The translations under genes and the position numbers were made by a program. DNA of 64,000 bases. Source: Anseranas semipalmata (taxonomy: Eukaryota; Chordata; Aves; Anseriformes; Anseranatidae). The DNA lies in NCBI GenBank assembly GCA_013399115.1, contig VXAA01000623.1, positions 72,004 to 136,003 of the forward strand, in the 5' to 3' direction. How positions within the stretch are numbered: the stretch's first letter is position 1; every line of letters begins with the position of its first letter. The notes under the pieces are model-generated. The model saw nothing but the letters and a program-made list of their open reading frames with translations. It had not been told where the DNA came from and did no database searches. This document shows, piece by piece, positions 48,401-64,000 of the stretch.

Positions 48401-50568
48401 GTGACAAGCACAGATACTTGTACCATGAGTGAGACAACAACTAAGTAAATAGGACTTAAAAGAAATACATAAAAAGACTATTCCTGGAAGCCAAGCAGCT
48501 AGGTTTAGTCAACTAACAGCCAGCTGAAGTGAACAACTTGGGGAGTAACTGGTTTTCAAGGGACAGTCACTGTAGGAAAGGAGAAATAGTGGTTCCCCCC
48601 AAAAATAACGCCCTCTTTGTTCCTTCAAAACAGGAAAAGAAAATCCAGTTAGAGAGAACTATTTCAAATTTACTGAGACAGTAAGCAGATAAGAAATTTA
48701 AAATAAGTAGTTTTATTAAATTATTACTGCATTATGTCACACTCATTCTCATGAATCTTTCAAATAGCTCCTAAGTGCAATGTGAAATTCAAAACCCCCC
48801 AGAACAAACAATAAGGAGGCGAAGAAGTTACACAATTTATTTTCTTTTTACAAAAAAAAAAAAAAATTAAATTTAAGTACAGATTACAATAGACCAACTA
48901 ACAGCTATGTTATCATTTATTTCTACTTTGCTTTATAAAAAAAAAGGAGACTAGAACTGGCAATATATTTACTTAGTTCAGGTATCCTTACTAACAAGAT
49001 TATATTCCAAGGTATCCATGAATACACAGATACTGAAGTAAAAGCCTCTCTTTCACCTTGATGCTCTATACATGCCTTGAAGTTTTTAACAAATACAATT
49101 GCCCTGTTTTTGTCCCCCTAATTAGCAGTTTCTCCTGATGCTGTTGCAGACTGCTGCAAAGCGCCTTTTCCAGCTATACGACTTGTGCAGGTTCTGGCCC
49201 TGCTTTTCATTGCACAGCAAGGACACACCCCTGGGTGATTATTACGCCAAACATTTCTTGGTTACTCTCAGCAAAGCTTGTGCTTTGCACGCAGCATGTT
49301 CAGAATACAGCCAATACATATGGTCACTGGGTAGACCAACTGTGACTTCAGCACTCTTGCTCTACATTCGGCATAGAGTACGAATGAAAACAAAGAAATA
49401 ATGCAAGTTTTGATACTTACATTAGTTTCGTTAATACCAGCCCAAGACATTCGTGCTCTCTTTCCAAAAGTCCCAATTACGTAATCCAGAATAGTGTGTT
49501 CTTTCTCAAATGCCCATGACCACACACCTAAAAATCTCTTCCTTCTAGGGCTCTTTCACTCCATTTAGGAGAATACACATGGTGCTTTAATAATGTTACT
49601 AATAAACCTGAACATATAGCTGCAATCTAATTTCCCAGTTGTCACATGCTGGAAATATAGTTCAGGGCAAATGCTCAAGTCTCCCAGTAAATCCGGCCCA
49701 ACCTTTAAATAGTTCATAATTAAGCATACTTTTGTTTCCATCATTTTAACCAAGACAAAGTATCTAGAGCGCTTCCAGTGTAGTACACAGAGAATTTGCT
49801 GCACAGCCCCTACAGGAAGTCATGCAAATCATCACCCAGAACGTCGCTTTTCTGCGATTTACTCGACCTGAGTTCTATCTGTCTTGGGAGCCCTTCTGGG
49901 TCACACAGGCGTGCAATACCTGCCTTTCTTGCAAGGCCACGTCTTCACAAGTCTAACACCTCCCAGAGGATTATGGAAACCCAGATGTGTAAGTGCAGGG
50001 ATGAGCACTCGATCTCTACTGGAAGTCCCCAAACCAGAGCAACGAAGCATTTATCTGTGTTTTGTAAGAACCTCATCCACAACTCCTGTTGTTCAACGAC
50101 AGACACTCATCCCATGTCCATTTACACCGTAAGCGCACCAACTCAGCATGCAGAAGATTTTAGCAAAGGGGGTGAAAAAGACAAAAGAAGATCCTGATGT
50201 TCCCACATCTGTCTGCAACACCTACCCATATTGCCAGCTGCACTGCATGGCCATCCACCACCATCTTCTTCACTTTAAAATCAACACCTAAGATGTGAAA
50301 AGAAGGGAAGGCCTGTCAGAACGAACCGGACGAACGGCGGTGCCCCTCACAGTGCCCGGTTCCCGGACTCACCGATGGTGGGTTTCAGGCACGGCTCAAA
50401 CGAGCCGTCAGTGAACCTCAGCAGGAGGCTGTGGGGAAAGAAAGCCAGAAGTCAGGCCGGTGCCCAGCCACCCAGCCGCCCGCCCTCCCGGCCCGGCCCG
50501 CACCTGGACTTCCCCACGGCGCTGTCTCCGACCAGGAGCAGCTTCAGGGTGAGGCCCGCGGCGTCCAT
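45436..50568 (-). CDS. RAB18L: Rab18-type small GTPase (7 exons), RAB18 paralogue
   Basis: Exons: 50568-50504, 50428-50373, 50287-50226, 48162-48090, 47618-47500, 46549-46483 and 45608-45436. All junctions are GT-AG and in phase, giving 204 aa (human RAB18 206). Motifs: P-loop GDSAVGKSS, switch [27 protein letters not shown] and ETSAK. Rab18-specific matches include [40 protein letters not shown] and ILQTPGLW. The tail ends CSAYCPLA, a CaaX box. RAB18 itself acts at the ER and lipid droplets; this copy's role is not known from sequence. Compared with RAB18 it has Asp for Glu and Ala for Gly in the P-loop, PLA instead of SVL in the CaaX box, and a divergent hypervariable tail. All nucleotide-binding motifs are intact, so it is not a pseudogene. 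The start is the first Met of the Rab fold, followed by [11 protein letters not shown]. Confidence 0.93.
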
Positions 50569-51130
50569 CTCCCGCGCGGCGGGGTCGGGCACCCGGAGCG
50601 CAGCGCGGCCCCGAGCGAAGTGCCCGCTCTCCCCGCACCGCTCCGCTCCCGACCCCGCCGGCGGAACCAGCTGACGGGGCTCCGCCTCCCAGGCGGCGGC
50701 CGGTGCCACGCGGGGCNNNNNNNNNNNNNNNNNNNNNNNNNNNNNNNNNNNNNNNNNNNNNNNNNNNNNNNNNNNNNNNNNNNNNNNNNNNNNNNNNNNN
50801 NNNNNNNNNNNNNNNNNNNNNNNNNNNNNNNNNNNNNNNNNNNNNNNNNNNNNNNNNNNNNNNNNNNNNNNNNNNNNNNNNNNCGCTGGGGGGCAAAAGG
50901 CGGAGCGCGGGGCCGAGGCGGGCTGCGAGGCGCCGGGCGCTCGAAGAGCAGCCGGAGCCGGAGGAGGGCAGGCTGCGGGGCGGGGGGTGCTGAGAGCTGC
51001 CGGGCCTGCGGGGGCCAGGGGGCTCGGGGAGCCGGCCGTGGGGAGGCCTCGGCTGCGAGGCCCGAGCAGCCCGGCCGGGGGCTGTCTGGGGCTCCTGCAG
51101 GGGGCGGGCATGGCACATGGCACTGAGGAC
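50330..51130. promoter_or_regulatory. CpG island with assembly gap; Rab18-like promoter, perhaps also DUSP3
   Basis: Very high GC and CpG density spans exons 1 and 2 of the Rab18-like gene and about 550 bases upstream, with 167 Ns at 50717-50883. It is the obvious start of the minus-strand Rab18-like transcript. DUSP3 reads away on the plus strand and lacks its first exon, so this island could be a shared bidirectional promoter. I see no DUSP3 N-terminal coding sequence in the visible part. Long frames running through the Ns are artefacts. Confidence 0.6.
50717..50883. other. Assembly gap (167 Ns)
   Basis: A run of unresolved bases inside the CpG island. Its length may not be the true gap size. 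GC-rich first exons are often lost in such gaps. Confidence 0.99.
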
Positions 51131-58862
<7,732 letters not shown>

Positions 58863-61090
58863 AACAGAGCACCATAGTATTTTTGGAAGTTTCTCAAACC
58901 GCCAGAGGATGTGTTAAGTGCTTTAGATTCCCAACCCCCAGCCACCAAGCTAAGTCACATAATGTGAGGGAGACAGAATGCCTGCTCTTGTCTAGTGAAA
59001 GTATCTTTCTCAAACTGTAGGTCTGTCTTTCAAGATGGCACAAAATTGTGTCACTTGGAGCTGTTGCAATAAAGAGGTATATTTAGAGGGGCAACTCCAG
59101 TGATAACAGCTGGTTTTGGAAGTATTTCAGAGCCCCCTTGCAGACTTTGTAACATGTGCTTTGCATTGACATTGCATTGTCTCATTAAGCTTTGTGTTTT
59201 ATCCCACCAGAGCACCATTTTCTGAGAGCCCCAACACATCTCTCACTCTGAATTGAAGTACTGTGTTTTCTAGAGCTTCTTCTTCATGCACACAGGTGCC
59301 TAAAGTTTGAGTGTAGGAGCTTCAAGGAATGAAGCATATATGCAAATGCACACGTGCACTCTCTTGTAAGATGAAGTATGCAGTGTTGTGTTTAGTGTGG
59401 ATATATGCAATACACAGTGTGTGGTAGTAAAGCCATTCAGAGCCTGATCTTGATGCACACTGTATTTCCAAGACTACTTGTACCTCTTGCTGTTGTGATT
59501 GACGTGAAATAGTCTGATATTAAATGCTTTTTTATTTTTGTTTTAAACTCATACTAGAAAAAAATGTCAAGGAAATGTTGAGGATAAAACTTCAGCAAGG
59601 AAGAAATAATGTCTGTATTTAGGAGTGCTTGTACTGGGTGTATGAAAAGGTCCTAAGTATCAGAATAGAATGGCTCCTGAGGTCTGTATTGAACTACAGT
59701 CTCCCACTTCCTCCTTTACTGTTGCTGTTTATTAATGTAGAATGGAATGATCACATATACAGATTACTTCCAGTATTGCAGTACAGGTGTGCTTACACAA
59801 CAGTTTGTTGGTTCACTCTTACTTGTTGGATTGTTTGCATGGTTCCATTAAATAGAACTGAACATTGTTACATAACACATGGAACAGGAAACATTTCCTT
59901 TTATTAAAATAAATCATGTCTTGATTCTGTTCGATGTGCAGATGAAATGAGTCCTTGCAAAGACGGGAGAGGAAGCTTTGTTTACAGTATGCCTGACTTG
60001 GTGCGTGTGTGTGCCTGTCAGTTATTACAGCACTATTAATGCAGAGGATCTCCCACTGCAAACTGAGAATTGTTGGTTAAACTGACAGAACCCTGTTTGT
60101 GTTCCCTTCTTATCTGTGCTTTAATGTAGATCTAGATTTAAAATCTTAACACTAATTTAACTAGAAACACTGTTGTGTTAGTAATGTATGTAAGCCCAGA
60201 TCCGGTTTTGTATATTCATTTCACCAAACAATCACAAAGGACATACATTGTTTTACTTCTAGTTGGTTCATTTTTTTTGTTTTCCATATAGCTATATAAC
60301 TTGCTTGCACTTAAACTGCAGATATGTTTCTTCTTGTTGAAAACAGGGCTTATTTCTGTTTCCTTGCTTAGGATGGGAACTGCCAAATCAAGTAGCCCTT
60401 TGTCGGTTGTGGCCTTTAAAGGGGCAACTGGAGAACATTCTGCATAGTGTTGTTTCCTTTCACCTTCCTACAGTCAGTCAGTATTCAGTGCTTGCTTTGA
60501 AGCAGGATGGTTCAGTGATAATGAGCAGTAGTAAATTTCATTGGCTAATGACATACCTGTTTGCTTTCTCCTGTTGTATCAGGATTAAATGAATTGCTGC
60601 TTCAATATTCCTGCTACTACTTTCATACTGTGTAGTTTGGGGAATAGGAATACTGGCCTTACCTTTTCTACTATACTTTTTCCATACTGCAGTCTTACTT
60701 ATAAATCATGCTTTTAAAATTTTTACTGTGGGCATAGATCTTTTTCCTGTCTCATCTCACACCATATATTCATAATACCTATCCACGCTACAAAAAAAAA
60801 AAAAAANGAGATTCATGTGCAAGTACTTTGGCTTTGAGCTGTTAGAACTCAAAAATTCCAGTCCGTTAAAGACCTAAGAAACTATTTGGTATTGGATTGT
60901 TACCATTCCACAGATTATAAGAAGGCTAATAGTTGCCTGATGAAAAACAAACTGGTTTGTTGAAGTGGAGTATGTTTACTATATGGTGATGTTTTTGTAC
61001 AGTTCTACAAGTCCATAATGAACTGTATAAAATGTTGTCAAATCAAGAAATACTGCCATATCAAAAAATAAAGGAATTTGTTCATATGTT
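58863..61090 (+). other. DUSP3: DUSP3 3' UTR
   Basis: About 2.2 kb of non-coding sequence follows the stop. AATAAA hexamers on the plus strand lie at 59068-59073 and 61067-61072, with another near 59908. The one at 61067 is followed by T- and G-rich sequence, so it is a good candidate for the distal cleavage signal; 59068 would give a short form. No open frame here looks real. An ambiguous base lies at 60807 beside an A tract. Confidence 0.55.
61067..61072 (+). terminator. DUSP3: Candidate distal poly(A) signal of DUSP3
   Basis: AATAAA followed within 30 bases by a T/G-rich stretch (TTTGTTCATATGTTCAGT). It is a candidate only; an upstream AATAAA at 59068 may also be used. Confidence 0.45.
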
Positions 61091-64000
61091 CAGTATGCCC
61101 TTTTAATTGATAGGTCCCTGCTCACTTCTAGTGGTAACTTCAGTGATACTCCGGCCCATTTATCTCGGTAAAACAAAACTTACTTAACAAACATTTTGTA
61201 ATATGAGGGTGGAGAGGAATAAAGAAGACACCGTTACAAATTGATTTAAAAAATTTAGCTCTGAGACAGTATATCCTATTGTGTGTTCCTGGTAGGTGAC
61301 TCAGTAATGAAACCATTTCTAGCTCTGCTTTTAGAACAGGCTAAGTAAGGTCTCTGTAAAATATGCATCTATCATAGAACAAAGTGACTACCATGTCAAA
61401 TCCAGCACAATGAAAGAAGATGCAAGAACTTGGGGTTTTTTGTACTTAAGAGTTAGAGAAGTTAGAAAGTGGGGAAGAGTGGGGGCGAGAAGCTATTGTC
61501 ATTTTATAGCAAGGAACAAAGAAGAAAGTTCAGACACATAATAAGCCCTCTAAAATGATGATATATGTAAAAACAAATCCGCCTTGTACCTCATACTGAG
61601 CTAAAGCTCTCAGCCATTGCATAAGCACAGAAGAGAAGTTTTTATCTTAGAATTAAGATTCAAAGCAAAAATAACATTTTGAGTGCATTCCTCATCCTTT
61701 GGTCCTGCAGCTAGGACTATGCTGTTGGCAACAACAGTGTTGTATCTAGCACGCTCCTCTGAACTGTAAGTACTGCCAGAAAATGAGAGGATGTTGCAAT
61801 AGGTCACTGCTGAAAAGCACACATTTTGCAAAGTTATTTCAAAATTAGAATTAACAGCATCCAAAGTCAAGACTAGCAGCCACAATACATTGTATTATAA
61901 TTCCATTTTTTGATGTTGAGCCTGTGTTAGTATTCGACACATTTTTCTCCTAAACATGAGTATATCTGGCTTACCTCTCTTGGTGCTGTGAGAATTAATC
62001 TTCCTAGAAGGCTCTGAAGATGAAAAGCACTGTGTATAGTAGCACTACGTGCTCCTTGGGTTGAAAGACAATCTTGTGTCAGATACATCTTCCTGCTGAA
62101 CAAGAAAAGAACAGGATATTTGCAATATTTATCTTCATCATTGAAATATTTTCACTGAGCTGTCTTCTGTTGTCCAGAACTAGTTAAATATCTGATGCTA
62201 GAACTGGAACTTTTTTTTCCCTTATTTTTTGAAATTAGTTTTGCTAGCTTACTATAATAGTTTTAGCACAGAGGGACTGTCTAATGGAATCTCACTTAGT
62301 ATAACACAGAGATTTCTTCTAAAATTACTTTCTGGGCTCTGCCAATGAGTAAAACTGAAAATAGAACAGGCCTGAGGAGGTATCTTCCAAGGATTTGTAA
62401 GTAAGAATTAGTGTCCTCATTGCTGTGTTAGCTAATGCGTACTGTGTATGGCATTACAATTCTGAATCCAGATAAGCATTTGTGGCCCAGAGTTTTGTTT
62501 TGGGGGGGTATTTTTTCATGAGGAGTTGGATTTTGAAGTCTGTAATACCATTCTGAAACTATTATTAAAATTATAAATTATATAAAGGTCAAATTGTCAT
62601 TAATAGAGAGAAAAAGTCTGCCCTTAACTTTATACAGATTTTTTTTTTTTTNNNNNNNNNNNNNNNNNNNNNNTTTGTCATTCATTTTGTCAGCAGTTCT
62701 ACAGGATTTTCACAACCCCTGTTCTTTCTCTGATGTATTCTTGTATCCCTCGAGCTCAAAATCTACTTTTAAATGTAAACCACTCTGGTGAATAGAAAAA
62801 AAATATACAGCAACAAAAAATGTGGGAAGATGATGATGGCATTGACCTAAGTTGGTGTCAGAGCAACTGCCTTATGGAGACAGTTGTATTTAATTTTTGT
62901 TTGTAACTTTTGAATAGGCAATAATTATATTCCAGTTCTTATTCTTTGGACAACCTATTCATTTCTTCTATTTTGAAAATAAGCCCTGTAAATGCAGGTT
63001 GTGTGAGTAATTCAGCTGAGGGCTTTTTTTTTTTTTTTTTTAATTTTAATTCCAGCATGCCAAGGTCGCTGGCTGGCTGACTCACCAGATGGAGCTGTAA
63101 GCTTGCTGTTCTTCACCAGGCAGTCATCACTCCATCCCTGAGCAGAGCTGTTGTGTGAATCTAATGTATCCTTATCACCAAAAAGGCAAGCTACCAGAAT
63201 GATTTATCAGTGCATTTGCTGGTCTCTGGTGGGAGAATAATAAGATTCCATTTATTCTTGGCTACTTAGAGGAGTCCGTATCATAGCATTCAGGCTGATA
63301 CATGCAGAAGGTGCTACATGGCTCAGCAGAATTCCTAGCAGACATAAGAGTTACTTGGGCAAGGGCTTAGCAGCATCTTAGGAAAAGAACTGTTTGAGAA
63401 GCAAACAAGTTCTTCAGCACATCAGAAACTGAATTCCTGGGCAGTAAATTAGGAGCCAGAGTTCACAGATGAGCCCTGACTGTGCATAGATACCTGAGCT
63501 GGGTGTGGGAATGGGGGTACACAGTGAGCACCAGAAGTTACACGTGACAGAATTGCTGGCAGAAACTGTTTTATATGTGCATACCCTCACAGGACCGTGA
63601 TGGAATGCAACCACATCAGGACACAAGTCTCGAGTCAGGAAAGCAGCAGCAAGGGATTCAGGCTGAGTACAGGATGCCAATTTACTCCTTGTACCTGCCC
63701 CCCTTAATGTCTAGAATCATAAAGTCACGTATCTGATTCTTTCTTAGCAAGGCTAAGGGTGGTGTTTTTTCAGCTCAGAAAACAGTATCCCAGTTCTGAT
63801 TATAGTGGATCCAAACTCAGTTCATTCTCAAAGTGTCCTTGATATAAATCACAAGTATTTTTTGTTTTGTTATTCTCCAGTGCTTCATTAACAGTGCAAA
63901 AATCAATTGTTCACGGGGGCTGCAGCCCGTACCATTTCTGCTTGCTTTGGTGCAGAAAGTGCTGTGAACAGGCAAGCAGCTACAGGATGTGGAAGAATGT
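61091..64000. other. Right flank with no supported gene
   Basis: An AT-rich stretch with short open frames only and a 22-N gap next to a T tract at 62652-62673. I recognise no exon, RNA gene or repeat. The minus-strand frame at 63414-63680 shows no family resemblance. Confidence 0.4.
62652..62673. other. Small assembly gap (22 Ns)
   Basis: Unresolved bases directly after a T homopolymer. An apparent open frame crossing it is not meaningful. Confidence 0.99.

Overview
The window looks like part of a bird genome, probably a gene-dense, GC-rich microchromosome. Coding exons are small and spliced with long introns, CpG islands sit at gene starts, and the only clear interspersed repeats are CR1 LINE fragments, the dominant avian family. 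The gene set MPP3, CFAP97D1 and DUSP3 matches the order around human 17q21.31, which is recalled rather than searched. I cannot name the species. Assembly gaps or single Ns lie at 3000, 37013, 50717-50883, 60807 and 62652-62673.

Layout from left to right. Positions 1-2300 hold no gene I can support. A CpG island at about 2250-3060 carries three ZNF143-type and three NRF1-type motifs but has no gene attached to it in the window. A complete three-exon GIRK1-class potassium channel gene (KCNJ3-like, 448 aa) runs on the minus strand from 12889 to 5329. A second CpG island (15.3-16.2 kb) probably starts MPP3, which runs on the plus strand in 18 coding exons from 18382 to 36466 (587 aa) and includes a 21-nt microexon. 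Facing it on the minus strand are CFAP97D1 (last four exons, 41937 to 39285, one intron with a GC donor) and a complete seven-exon Rab18-type GTPase (50568 to 45436, 204 aa). Rab18-like starts in a CpG island interrupted by a 167-N gap. DUSP3 follows on the plus strand; exons 2 and 3 are visible (55995-58862) and exon 1 is not. The rest, to 64000, is DUSP3 3' UTR and intergenic sequence.

These genes do not form a pathway. They encode a channel subunit, a membrane-associated scaffold, a ciliary/sperm-axoneme protein, a trafficking GTPase and a tyrosine phosphatase. What links them is ancestry. MPP3 next to Rab18-like mirrors MPP7 next to RAB18 on human chromosome 10, and the KCNJ3-like gene looks like a second, diverged copy of KCNJ3. 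Both extra copies appear to be survivors of the early vertebrate genome duplications that mammals do not keep at this place.
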